Made by a program: the position numbers and the translations under genes. Under the pieces are notes generated by a model. The model saw nothing but the letters and a program-made list of their open reading frames with translations. It was not told the origin of the DNA and ran no database searches. A DNA stretch of 64,000 bases from Curtobacterium sp. PhB115 (GTDB taxonomy: Bacteria; Actinomycetota; Actinomycetes; Actinomycetales; Microbacteriaceae), in the NCBI RefSeq assembly GCF_003752025.1, contig NZ_RJKR01000005.1, positions 372,001 to 436,000 of the forward strand. Reading direction: 5' to 3'. Below are positions 8,190-15,945 of this stretch, piece by piece (positions within the stretch are counted from its first letter, which is position 1; each line of letters opens with the position of its first letter).

Positions 8190-8959
8190 TGACCGCCACC
8201 GACCAGACCCGGCGCACGGAGACCGTCGCCCCCGTCATCTCCGTGCGCGACGCGGGCATCTGCTTCAAGCGCAACCGTCGTTCGAGCCGGAACTTCAAGG
8301 ACCTCTTCGCCGGCCGCGGTCGCCGGAAGCGCGCTGACGAGTTCTGGGCCCTGCGGAACGTGTCGTTCGACGTGCGTCCGGGCGAGGCGATCGGGGTCGT
8401 CGGACGGAACGGCCAGGGCAAGTCGACCCTGCTGAAGCTCGTCGCGCAGGTGATGCTCCCCGACGAGGGTCGGGTCGACGTCGGTGCGGGTGTGGCCCCG
8501 CTCATCGAGATCACCGGCGGGTTCGTCGGTGACCTCTCGGTCCGCGACAACGTCTACCTGACCGCCGGCCTGCACGGCATGTCGCGCGCCGAGATCCGCG
8601 ACGCCTTCGACGAGATCATCGAGTTCGCCGAGATCGCGGACTTCGTCGACACCCCGTACAAGCACCTGTCGAGCGGCATGAAGGTCCGGATCGCCTTCGC
8701 GGTGATCTCCCGCCTGGACGAGCCCGTGATCCTGGTCGACGAGGTCCTGGCGGTCGGCGACAAGGCGTTCCGCGAGAAGTGCTACAAGCGCATCGAGGAG
8801 CTCCTGGCGGGCGGTCGGACGCTCTTCTTCGTCTCGCACAGCGACAAGGACCTGCGGCGCTTCTGCGACCGCGGCCTGTACCTCGACAAGGGCCGGCTAC
8901 AGCTCGACGACACGATCGAGGCGGCGCTGGCCCGCTACTCGGCGGACTACGGGGTCTGA
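8189..8959 (+). CDS. Polysaccharide/teichoic-acid-type ABC exporter ATPase (TagH/Wzt-like)
   Basis: A 256-residue ABC ATPase with Walker A GRNGQGKST (72-80), Q-loop region ITGGF, signature HLSSGMKVRIAF, Walker B VILVDEVLAVGD and switch His in FVSHS. DEVLAVGD is characteristic of the Wzt/TagH class. It ends soon after the nucleotide-binding domain, so it lacks the C-terminal carbohydrate-binding domain of Wzt; export is therefore unlikely to be gated by a terminal sugar cap read by this subunit. I start at the ATG that overlaps the permease stop (TGATG); a GTG one codon upstream is possible. Confidence 0.9.
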   Translation: MTATDQTRRTETVAPVISVRDAGICFKRNRRSSRNFKDLFAGRGRRKRADEFWALRNVSFDVRPGEAIGVVGRNGQGKSTLLKLVAQVMLPDEGRVDVGAGVAPLIEITGGFVGDLSVRDNVYLTAGLHGMSRAEIRDAFDEIIEFAEIADFVDTPYKHLSSGMKVRIAFAVISRLDEPVILVDEVLAVGDKAFREKCYKRIEELLAGGRTLFFVSHSDKDLRRFCDRGLYLDKGRLQLDDTIEAALARYSADYGV

Positions 8960-9062
8960 CGGACCGGGGTACTCCCCCTCCACCGTCGGGTCCTCCGTCG
9001 TCCCCCTCCACAGCCGAGGACTCCCGGGCGCTTCCCCGGTCCCCACCGTCGGACCCTCCCCC

Positions 9063-9068
9063 TAACGT
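9063..9068 (+). promoter_or_regulatory. -10 hexamer of the 100-aa gene (leaderless)
   Basis: TAACGT, 7 bases before the ATG at 9076. It supports this small gene as a separately transcribed unit. Confidence 0.55.
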
Positions 9069-9075
9069 GCTCCCC

Positions 9076-9378
9076 ATGCACCACCCCGCACCCGCGTACG
9101 CAGTCCCGTTCGCCATCGACCGCACCGACGCCCCACGCTGCTACGGCCTCGTCAACACCGGCACCGAGCCGGTCGACGGGCTCACCCTGACCCACCTCGG
9201 CAACGGCTACTGTCCGCCGCTCGCGGTCCACCGACTCGAGCCGGGCCGCGGCCTCTCCATCGCCGTCTTCGGCGCTGACCGCGAGGACACCGGCGTCGTC
9301 ATCGTCCGGTGGCGACGCCCCGACCGGTCCGAGTACCTGTGGCGCATGTCCCTCGTCGGCACCGGGCCCGGCGCCTGA
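9076..9378 (+). CDS. Small protein of unknown function (100 aa)
   Basis: I do not recognise this 100-residue protein. It has no signal peptide or membrane segment. It looks like a compact beta-rich domain: alternating hydrophobics in GLVNTGTEPVDGLTLTHLG and in VVIVRWRRP, with one Trp-rich end (YLWRMSLVG). Cysteines are at about residues 22 and 50. It lies between the exporter ATPase and the convergent TagF-like gene, and has its own TAACGT promoter in leaderless spacing. Its position suggests a role linked to the surface polymer, but nothing in the sequence proves it. Confidence 0.6.
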   Translation: MHHPAPAYAVPFAIDRTDAPRCYGLVNTGTEPVDGLTLTHLGNGYCPPLAVHRLEPGRGLSIAVFGADREDTGVVIVRWRRPDRSEYLWRMSLVGTGPGA

Positions 9379-9416
9379 TGCCCGAGCGGACGGACGGCCG
9401 GGGCAGCGGTCCTCGG

Positions 9417-10649
9417 TCAGGCCTCGCCGCGAGCGGCCGCGACCGAACGCCAGCGCTCCAGCAGCCACTCGATCCCGTCGTGGAACCGTCTCGTGGCCTC
9501 GCCGGGCGTGGTGTCGCCGAAGTACCGCACCACCCAGTGCCGGAGCTTCGCGAGTTCCGCGTCGTCACTCGCGGCCGCGTCGATGCGCGCGAGCACGCCC
9601 GCGGTGTCGGCGACGGTCAGCCAGTTGGCGTCGCTCAGGTACCCGCGCTCGTCGACGTCGGCCTCGGGCGACGCCGGCCGCGTCACGAGCAGCGGCTTGC
9701 CGACGGCCAACCGGTCGTAGATCATCGCGCTGATGTCCGTGATCGCGACGTCGGCGTCCGCGAGCTGCCAGCCCAGGTCCCCGCCGTCGTCGTGCAGGTG
9801 GTGCGCCGACGGGTCCGCGGCGTTGGCCGTGGCGATGGCAGCGACGATCCGCTCGTGCGCCGCTCGGTACCCGGCGTCGAGCACACCGCTGCGCGGGTGC
9901 GGCCGGTAGACCAACCGGTGTCGCGGCGACGCGAGCACCTGCTCGGCGATCGCGGTGCCGTGCGACGCGATCGACCCGTAGGCGGCTGCCGGACGGTCAC
10001 CTTCCCACGTCGGTGCGTAGAGCACGACGGTGCGGTCGTCGTCCGGGTACGGCGCCGCCCCGGCGAAGTGGTCGGCCTGGGGGCGTCCGATGGCGATGGT
10101 CCTGGCGTCCAGGTCGTAGTCCCACAGCGCCTCGGCCAAGCGGTCACGGGCGGCGTCCCCCGCGATCATCGCGTAGTCGTAGGCCTTGAACTGGTTCGTC
10201 GTCATGTACATCTTGTCGCTCTCGCCGTGGTTGACGAAGACGTGCCACATGCGCCCGTACCGCATCATCTGGAAGTTGCGGGCGTTCTGGTTGACGTACA
10301 GGACGATCTTCGGCGCCTGGGTGTCGACGAAGTGCTCGAGGTCGACGACCTGGCGGGCGTACACCGAGGGCACCGGCGACTCTTCGAGCAGTTTCAGCAT
10401 CGTGCCGGGGCTGCGCGACACGATCGCCACCTGGTGCGTCTTCGCCAGCTCCGCGAGCGGCGCGTACCACTGCCGCACCTGGTACATGTTGACCGGTCCG
10501 TCGGCGAAGTACACCGCGACCTCGATGGACCCGGGGGCCGGGGTCGGGACGGCGGGCAGCGCACGCGCCAGCTCCCGGCGGCTGCGACGCGACTTGATGA
10601 GTCGGTCGGCGAGCCGGACGGCGGTCCGCAGGTCGCTGGTGATCGGCAT
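9417..10649 (-). CDS. CDP-glycerol glycerophosphotransferase-like protein (TagF/TagB family)
   Basis: A 410-residue cytoplasmic or peripheral protein of the glycerophosphotransferase family, which transfers polyol-phosphate units from CDP-polyol during teichoic-acid synthesis. Supporting elements are HVFVNHGESDKMYMTTNQ (a His-Gly element near 145), VLYAPTWEGD, RLVYRPHPRSG and DVAITDISAMIYDRLAVGKP, the latter three being the usual C-terminal nucleotide-site motifs. GGAAGAAGGACC is a strong ribosome binding site before the ATG. It is the last gene of the minus-strand group, after a 141-bp gap. Whether the polymer is glycerol, ribitol or another polyol phosphate cannot be told. Confidence 0.82.
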   Translation of the reverse strand: MPITSDLRTAVRLADRLIKSRRSRRELARALPAVPTPAPGSIEVAVYFADGPVNMYQVRQWYAPLAELAKTHQVAIVSRSPGTMLKLLEESPVPSVYARQVVDLEHFVDTQAPKIVLYVNQNARNFQMMRYGRMWHVFVNHGESDKMYMTTNQFKAYDYAMIAGDAARDRLAEALWDYDLDARTIAIGRPQADHFAGAAPYPDDDRTVVLYAPTWEGDRPAAAYGSIASHGTAIAEQVLASPRHRLVYRPHPRSGVLDAGYRAAHERIVAAIATANAADPSAHHLHDDGGDLGWQLADADVAITDISAMIYDRLAVGKPLLVTRPASPEADVDERGYLSDANWLTVADTAGVLARIDAAASDDAELAKLRHWVVRYFGDTTPGEATRRFHDGIEWLLERWRSVAAARGEA

Positions 10650-10729
10650 GGTCCTTCTTCCGGTCGGCGTTGGCGGGTCGGGCGGTGGGAACGGGGTCGA
10701 GCGGCGGGGTCGGGTCACTCGGTGGGATC

Positions 10730-10783
10730 GGGATGGTCGGCGGCGTCGGGATGGTCGGCGGCGTCGGGTCGGTCGGCAGCGTC
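10730..10783. repeat. 18-bp tandem repeat between two polymer genes
   Basis: Three units of GGGATGGTCGGCGGCGTC (the third diverged) in the 141-bp gap between the GT2 gene at 10791 and the TagF-like gene at 9417. Nothing else is evident in that gap apart from the downstream ribosome binding site. Confidence 0.8.
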
Positions 10784-10790
10784 GGTCGGG

Positions 10791-11714
10791 TCAGACGACC
10801 GGAGGCCGCCCTGCGATCGTCATCCGTCCGACTGTGAGCCAGCCCATCGGACGCACCGGACCGCAGTCGGTGGTCCAGCCCTCGCGGATCCCGCCGAACC
10901 ACGTCGCGAGCCGCTTCGGGTGCCGCCACCACCGGGCGACCTGGATCGCGGCCCACGAGCCGACGTACAGCGGTCGCAGCGGTGCCGGCAGGTTCCGGCG
11001 CGCCAGCCACACGCGGTTCCGGGCGTTGAGCCGGTAGTACTCGGTGTGCCGCGCCGGGTCGATCGCCGGGTGGTGGGCGACGAGGTCACCGGCGTACCAG
11101 GCACGACGCCCGGCGTCCCACACGCGCCACGCGAGCTCGATGCCCTCGTGGGCGTAGAAGTACTCAGCACCCCATCCACCGACGGCCCGCCAGACGTCCA
11201 TCGGCAGCACGACGGCGCCCTCCCAGACCGAGAAGACCGGCGACGAGTGGTCCGGCTCACCCTTGCGGATGCGCGGGATCCAGCGCGTCGGGTTCGCGGC
11301 ACCGGTCGGGTCGACCACCCGCGGCTGCACGAGCCCGAGCGACGGGTCGCGCTCGAACAGGGCGACGGCGTCGCGCAGGAACGTGTCGGAGGGCACGGAC
11401 GCGTCGTCGTCGAGGAAGAACAGGTAGTCGCCGTCGACGACCTCGGCGCCGGCGTTCCGCCCCGCCGGGATCCCGACGTTCTCGGGCAGCGCCAACGCAC
11501 GGACGCCGTCGGGCAGCCCCGTTGGTTCCCAGCCGTTGCCGACGCACACGACGTCGAGTTCGACGCCCTGCTGCGCGAGCACGCTCGCCAGTCCCCGTCG
11601 CAGGTCGTCCGGTCTGGTGCCCTGGGACAGGCTCACCACGGCGACCCGGGGCCGCTCGCGGTGCACGACCGCGTGCCGACGGAGGGCCCCGCGGGACCCG
11701 TCGCCGGCTGTCAT
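10791..11714 (-). CDS. Glycosyltransferase family 2
   Basis: A 307-residue GT2 enzyme. It has the GT-A core with RVAVVSLSQGTRPDDL at the start, PENVGIPAGRNAGAE (typical of rhamnosyl/galactofuranosyl-like GT2 enzymes), the metal-binding FLDDDAS and the acceptor-side EGIELAWRVWDAG. A basic region with WWRHPKR follows; no clear membrane helix. The ATG overlaps the stop of the CDP-alcohol phosphotransferase gene (ATGA), so the two are coupled. It probably adds a sugar to the polymer or its linkage unit. Confidence 0.86.
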   Translation of the reverse strand: MTAGDGSRGALRRHAVVHRERPRVAVVSLSQGTRPDDLRRGLASVLAQQGVELDVVCVGNGWEPTGLPDGVRALALPENVGIPAGRNAGAEVVDGDYLFFLDDDASVPSDTFLRDAVALFERDPSLGLVQPRVVDPTGAANPTRWIPRIRKGEPDHSSPVFSVWEGAVVLPMDVWRAVGGWGAEYFYAHEGIELAWRVWDAGRRAWYAGDLVAHHPAIDPARHTEYYRLNARNRVWLARRNLPAPLRPLYVGSWAAIQVARWWRHPKRLATWFGGIREGWTTDCGPVRPMGWLTVGRMTIAGRPPVV

Positions 11715-12532
11715 GCGCGGACCCGCTTCGAGCCCATGATCGCCAGGAAGTGCCCGAACGTCGCGAGGACGGCCAGGGGCAGCAGCGCACCGACCAGGAT
11801 CCGGCTGGCGAGGGGGTCGCCGATCACGAGTGCGAGGAGCGCGAAGACGAACGCGAGCATGCTCAGCTCGACCGAGTGGTACAGGCGGTGGAACGGCAGG
11901 AACCGGGCCAGACGCCGCAGCGACGCGAGCCTGCGGCCGGAGGGAGCGGTCGAGGCGTCACGGCGGTCGACGAGCTTGTCGAGCCCGGAGTTCGCGCGGG
12001 CCACGTGCACCATGTCGTTGAGCGCCTTGTTCAGCACGATCACGAGGCCGAGGGCGCAGCCGATGGTCGTCCACATCCAGTCGGCACCGTGGATCGGCCA
12101 CGTGGCCGCACGGATGCCGAGCGCCACCGGGATCAGTCCCTCGGTCGTGTAGTGCCCGACCTTGTCCAGGAACACCCCGGCGGGCGACCGCGTGCCGCGC
12201 CACCGGGCGACCTCGCCGTCCGAGCAGTCGACGAGCATCTGCAGTTGGCCGAGCACGAGGGCGAGCGCGGCGCCCCAGATCCCCGGGATCAGCAGGGCGG
12301 CCGCGACGCTCCACCCCACCAGGATCATCAGCCCGGTGACCTGGTTGGCGCTCACGCGCGTCTTCAGGAGCACCCAGGTCAGGTACGGCGACACGTCGCG
12401 CAGGTACAGCGACGCGGTCCAGTGCTCGGCGTTGGCGCGGGCACGGACCTCGTCCGGCTGGGCGACGGCGCGGAGCTCCGCGATCGAGGTCGGGCGTGCG
12501 GATCCGCGGCCGGGTGTGGCGTGGTCGGTCAT
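11711..12532 (-). CDS. CDP-alcohol phosphotransferase family protein with altered motif
   Basis: A 273-residue membrane enzyme with about six hydrophobic helices. The CDP-alcohol phosphotransferase motif is D102-x2-D105-G-x2-A-R110-x8-G119-x3-D123-x3-H127. The first three metal-binding aspartates are present, but the fourth position, normally Asp and considered the catalytic base, is His. The surrounding GVFLDKVGHYTTEG is otherwise well formed. The enzyme would transfer an alcohol phosphate from, or to, a CDP-linked donor in the membrane. It sits four bases after the GT2 gene at 12537 and overlaps the next GT2 gene. A LicC-like nucleotidyltransferase at 6625 could supply its CDP donor. Confidence 0.82.
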   Translation of the reverse strand: MTDHATPGRGSARPTSIAELRAVAQPDEVRARANAEHWTASLYLRDVSPYLTWVLLKTRVSANQVTGLMILVGWSVAAALLIPGIWGAALALVLGQLQMLVDCSDGEVARWRGTRSPAGVFLDKVGHYTTEGLIPVALGIRAATWPIHGADWMWTTIGCALGLVIVLNKALNDMVHVARANSGLDKLVDRRDASTAPSGRRLASLRRLARFLPFHRLYHSVELSMLAFVFALLALVIGDPLASRILVGALLPLAVLATFGHFLAIMGSKRVRA

Positions 12533-12536
12533 GGGG

Positions 12537-13580
12537 TCACCGTCCGGTGTGGGTGGTCAGCTCGGAGGTGCGGGTCAGGAAGCCGATGATGAAACCGAGT
12601 CCCCATCCCACGTGGATGCAGGGCAGCACCACGAGCAGCCAGAGGAGTGTAGGCAGCCCGGACCGCCGCGCGACGGCGACCGATCCGGCGACGACGAAGA
12701 GCAGGTAGACGGCCGGCACGACGAAGCCGAGCACCGCCCACGCCACCGGGCTGCCGAGGACGGCGCCGACGACCCCGACGAGCCCGGCGACGATGCCGAG
12801 CGCCATCGCGGCGACCATCGCGGGCGGGACGAAGTAGCGCAGGCCGTTGTTCGCGGGGAACCGGCGGGCGAGCTCACCACGCCAGAGGCCCGTTGCGACG
12901 AACTGCCGCACCAGGCGCTTCAGGCTCGGCCGCGGGCGGTACGTGACCACCAGCTCGGGCGTGAACCACACGGTGCCGCCGGTCTGCCGCAGCCGCCGGT
13001 TGAGCTCCCAGTCCTGCCCGCGCTTGATGCCCTCGTCGAACAGGCCCACCTCGAACAGACGGTCGCGACGGAAGACCCCGAGGTACGCTGTCTCGGCCGG
13101 TCCCGCGGTGCCGCCGACGTGGTGCGGGGTACCGCCGAGGCCGACGCGACTGCCGTACGCCAGCGCGACGGCCTTCTCGAACGGGGTGCGGCCCTCGGCG
13201 CGCATGATGCCGCCGACGTTGTCGGCACCCGACTCGAGCAGCACCCGGACGGCGATGCTCGTGTAGTCCCGCGGCAGCACCGAGTGCGCGTCGACACGGA
13301 CCACGACTGGGTGCTCGGACGCGCGGATCGCGACGTTCAGCCCGGCCGGCGTCGAGCCCACCGGGTTCTCGATCGCCCGGATCCGCGGGTCGGACGCGCT
13401 CATCTCGGCGACGAGCTCGTTCGTGCCGTCGATCGACGGGCCGAGCGCGAGGATGACCTCGAACGGCCCGGCGTAGTCCTGGTCGAGGAGGCTCGCGACG
13501 GCGGCTCGGACCTCGGTGACCTCGTTGAGCACGGGCATCACGTACGAGACGCCCGGCAGGGGCTGTCCGTCTGTCTGCAT
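12537..13580 (-). CDS. Glycosyltransferase family 2, ExoA-like, membrane-anchored
   Basis: A 347-residue GT2 enzyme. The catalytic part has SYVMPVLNEV near the start, LGPSIDGTNEL, the metal site VRVDAHSVL, HVGGTAGPAETAYLG and RGQDWELNRRL. This order is typical of ExoA/succinoglycan-type transferases. The last 100 residues hold three or four hydrophobic helices. CCGGAG lies eight bases before the ATG at 13580. It is the first gene of the minus-strand polymer operon. Confidence 0.86.
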   Translation of the reverse strand: MQTDGQPLPGVSYVMPVLNEVTEVRAAVASLLDQDYAGPFEVILALGPSIDGTNELVAEMSASDPRIRAIENPVGSTPAGLNVAIRASEHPVVVRVDAHSVLPRDYTSIAVRVLLESGADNVGGIMRAEGRTPFEKAVALAYGSRVGLGGTPHHVGGTAGPAETAYLGVFRRDRLFEVGLFDEGIKRGQDWELNRRLRQTGGTVWFTPELVVTYRPRPSLKRLVRQFVATGLWRGELARRFPANNGLRYFVPPAMVAAMALGIVAGLVGVVGAVLGSPVAWAVLGFVVPAVYLLFVVAGSVAVARRSGLPTLLWLLVVLPCIHVGWGLGFIIGFLTRTSELTTHTGR

Positions 13581-13650
13581 GCGTACTCCGGGGGGCTGGC
13601 TGGGTGCACGGGACGCACCGGGAGCGGTGCCGCCCCGCAGAGCGACCATG

Positions 13651-13656
13651 AGCCTA
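13651..13656 (-). promoter_or_regulatory. Probable -10 hexamer of the polymer operon
   Basis: TAGGCT on the minus strand within TTGATAGGCT. Transcription from here would give a leader of about 64 bases before the GT2 start at 13580. Confidence 0.5.
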
Positions 13657-13711
13657 TCAAGAGGCAGAACCCCGAACCTGTCGGGCGCGCGACGCACGCA
13701 GCAGACGGACG

Positions 13712-13744
13712 GGAGGCCCGGCGCACGTCGTGCACCGGGCCTCC
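13712..13744. terminator. GGAGGCCCGG-type hairpin downstream of htrA
   Basis: GGAGGCCCGGCGCA and TGCACCGGGCCTCC pair with one mismatch over 14 bp. It lies 20 bases past the htrA stop on the minus strand and upstream of the GT2 operon. Confidence 0.7.
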
Positions 13745-13763
13745 TGTCTCGTCGTGGGTCGCG

Positions 13764-15755
13764 TCAGCCCTTGCTGTCGTACGTCCCGAGGGTCACGTCC
13801 GCCTCGCGCGTCTGACCGCCACGGATGTAGCTGATCGTCGTGGATGCGCCGCCCGCGAAGTAGCGGACCTGCGCGGTGAGGTCGGTGGCGTCCGAGACGG
13901 TCGCCGAACCGATCTTCGTGACGACGTCGCCCTTCTGCAGGCCGGCCTTCGCCGCGGCACCACCGGAGGACACCGACTTGATGAGCGCGCCCATCTGGGT
14001 GGCGCTGGTGTCCTCGGAGGCGTCACCGACGGTCGCGCCGAGCAGACCGTGGGTCGCCGAGCCCTTGTCCTTGATCTCGTTCGCGACCCGCTTGACCAGG
14101 TTCGACGGGATCGAGAAGCCGACGCCGATGCTGCCGGACGCCGACTCGGTCGACGACGAGCTGCCGGCCGACGCGATCGCCACGTTGATGCCGATGAGCT
14201 TGCCCTTCGAGTCGAGCAGCGCACCACCCGAGTTGCCCGGGTTGATCGACGCGTCGGTCTGGATCACCGGGAGCGAGACCGTCGTGTTCGAGGAAGAGCT
14301 GCTGCCGTTGTCGCCGTTGCCCCAGAAGTCGAACGGACCGCTGCCGCCGTTGCCGCCCTCGTTCGAGTCGCCGCCCTCGCTGGGGGCACTCGACGTGACC
14401 TGGATGCTGCGGTTCAGGGTCGAGACGATGCCGTCCGTGACCGTGTTCGACAGACCGAGCGGCGCGCCGATGGCCACCGCGGTGTCACCGACGTTGAGCT
14501 TCGACGAGTCCGCGAACTCCATCGGCTTGAGGTCGGTCGCGTCGATCTTGATGACCGCGAGGTCGACCGTCGGGTCGGTGCCGATGAGCTTGCCACCGTA
14601 GATCTTGCCGTCCGAGGTGGTGACCGTGATCGACCCGTTCGAGCTGTCACCGTCGAGCGTCACCACGTGGGTGTTCGTGACGATGTAGCCGTCCTTGCTC
14701 ATCACGACGCCCGAGCCGGTGCCGGCCTCGCTGCTCGAGGACACGTTGATCGTCACGACCGACGGGGTGGCCTGCGCCGCCACCGCGGTGACGACGGTCG
14801 CCGAGTCGTAGTCGTTCACGGTGAGGTTGCCACCCTGCGACGAACCCGAGGACGACGTGACCGTGCCGCCCTGCGAGGAACCCGCGAGCCACCCGGCACC
14901 GCCGCCGACGAGACCGGCGACGACGAGGCCGGCGATGATCGGCAGGACGAGCTTGTTGCGGCCCGAGCGGGTGGTGGTCGTGGTGGCTGCGGCACCGGAC
15001 GCACCGGCGGTACCGGCGGCTCCGTCCGAGAAGTAGTGGCCGTTGCGCTGGTTCGAGCCGTCGACGTCGCCGAAGGCACTCGCGGACTGCGGGGCCTGGG
15101 CGGAAGCGGCGTACTCGGAGCCGGCGGCAGAGGCGGGAGCCTGCGTCGAGGTCGGCTGGGCGTACTCGCCGTAGCGGGGCTGCTGGCCGTACTTCGGCTG
15201 CTGCTGCCCGTACTGGGGCTGCTGGCCGTTCTGGGGCTGCTGGCCGTACTGGGACTGCTGGCCGTACTGACTCGTCTGGCCCTGGCCGTACTGCTGCTGC
15301 TGGCCGTACTGGGACTGCTGGACGTACTGGGACTGCTGGCCGTACTGGCTCGTCTGGCCCTGGCCGTACTGGCTCTGGGTGTTCTCGCCCTGCCCGTACT
15401 GGCTCGTCTGGCCCTGCCCGTACGGTGAGGCCTGCTGCCCGTACCCGCCCTGCTGCTGCGGCGTCTGCTGCGACGCGGGCTGCTGCGGTGCACCGGCGTC
15501 GCCGGACAGCGTCGGGTACGGCGCCGTGTACCGGTCGGTCGGGTGGTCCGTCGACGACGGGATCACGTCGGTGTGGTCGGCGTTCGGCTGCTCGCTGCCG
15601 TCGGGCTTCGTGGAGTCGTTGACCTGATCGGAGTCGTTCGGCATCGACGTGTTCCCCTTCGTGGCCGCGTGCGCGGCGTCGTCACTGGCGGCAGGCGATG
15701 CCGCATCGTCCGGACGGAGGTCGTCGCCCTGCCCGTTGGGCGTGGTGTCGGTCAT
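13764..15755 (-). CDS. Membrane-anchored HtrA/DegP-type serine protease with PDZ domain
   Basis: A 663-residue trypsin-like protease. Order of parts: acidic head (1-75); a Gln/Tyr/Gly-rich region of SQYGQ repeats (about 95-200); one membrane helix (269-290); protease domain with His363 (NTHVV), Asp398 (VDLAV) and Ser509 (GNSGG); then a PDZ domain from about 570 with GAAAKAGLQKGDVV. The catalytic triad is complete. The protease and PDZ lie outside the cell, where such enzymes degrade or refold damaged exported proteins. The low-complexity head is cytoplasmic. AAAGGAG lies about 11 bases before the ATG. It has no sigE/rseA partner here. Confidence 0.93.
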   Translation of the reverse strand: MTDTTPNGQGDDLRPDDAASPAASDDAAHAATKGNTSMPNDSDQVNDSTKPDGSEQPNADHTDVIPSSTDHPTDRYTAPYPTLSGDAGAPQQPASQQTPQQQGGYGQQASPYGQGQTSQYGQGENTQSQYGQGQTSQYGQQSQYVQQSQYGQQQQYGQGQTSQYGQQSQYGQQPQNGQQPQYGQQQPKYGQQPRYGEYAQPTSTQAPASAAGSEYAASAQAPQSASAFGDVDGSNQRNGHYFSDGAAGTAGASGAAATTTTTRSGRNKLVLPIIAGLVVAGLVGGGAGWLAGSSQGGTVTSSSGSSQGGNLTVNDYDSATVVTAVAAQATPSVVTINVSSSSEAGTGSGVVMSKDGYIVTNTHVVTLDGDSSNGSITVTTSDGKIYGGKLIGTDPTVDLAVIKIDATDLKPMEFADSSKLNVGDTAVAIGAPLGLSNTVTDGIVSTLNRSIQVTSSAPSEGGDSNEGGNGGSGPFDFWGNGDNGSSSSSNTTVSLPVIQTDASINPGNSGGALLDSKGKLIGINVAIASAGSSSSTESASGSIGVGFSIPSNLVKRVANEIKDKGSATHGLLGATVGDASEDTSATQMGALIKSVSSGGAAAKAGLQKGDVVTKIGSATVSDATDLTAQVRYFAGGASTTISYIRGGQTREADVTLGTYDSKG

Positions 15756-15840
15756 GCTGGACGTGCTCCTTTCAAGCTCGTGCAGTCTGTCGCAACCACC
15801 TGAGCGGTCCTTCTGGCGAGCCTGCAAGCAACCTCTGCCG

Positions 15841-15846
15841 ATCTTA
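15841..15846 (-). promoter_or_regulatory. Probable -10 hexamer of htrA
   Basis: TAAGAT on the minus strand in the divergent gap, giving a leader of about 80 bases before the htrA ATG. Confidence 0.4.
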
Positions 15847-15892
15847 TGCGTGCGCTGTGGACACGGCGCCGGATCGCCGTCGGAGGCCCGGC

Positions 15893-15898
15893 TAGGTT
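15893..15898 (+). promoter_or_regulatory. Probable -10 hexamer of the aminotransferase gene
   Basis: TAGGTT, giving a leader of about 40 bases with GGAGGGA as ribosome binding site. Confidence 0.45.
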
Positions 15899-15945
15899 GG
15901 GGTCCGTTCAGCGCGACACGTCGTCGCCTCACCGGAGGGAACCAC

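Noticed and set aside
13581..13697. Upstream in-frame start for the GT2 gene
   Set aside because: An in-frame ATG at about 13649 is only one base after the TAGGCT -10, too close to be transcribed in full; the ATG at 13580 has a GGAG site and begins next to the GT2 core.
9309..15428. Two very long open frames on the plus strand (9309-12152 and 12162-15428)
   Set aside because: They lie opposite four well-supported polymer genes and htrA and give only low-complexity Arg/Val/Asp-rich translations without any known domain.
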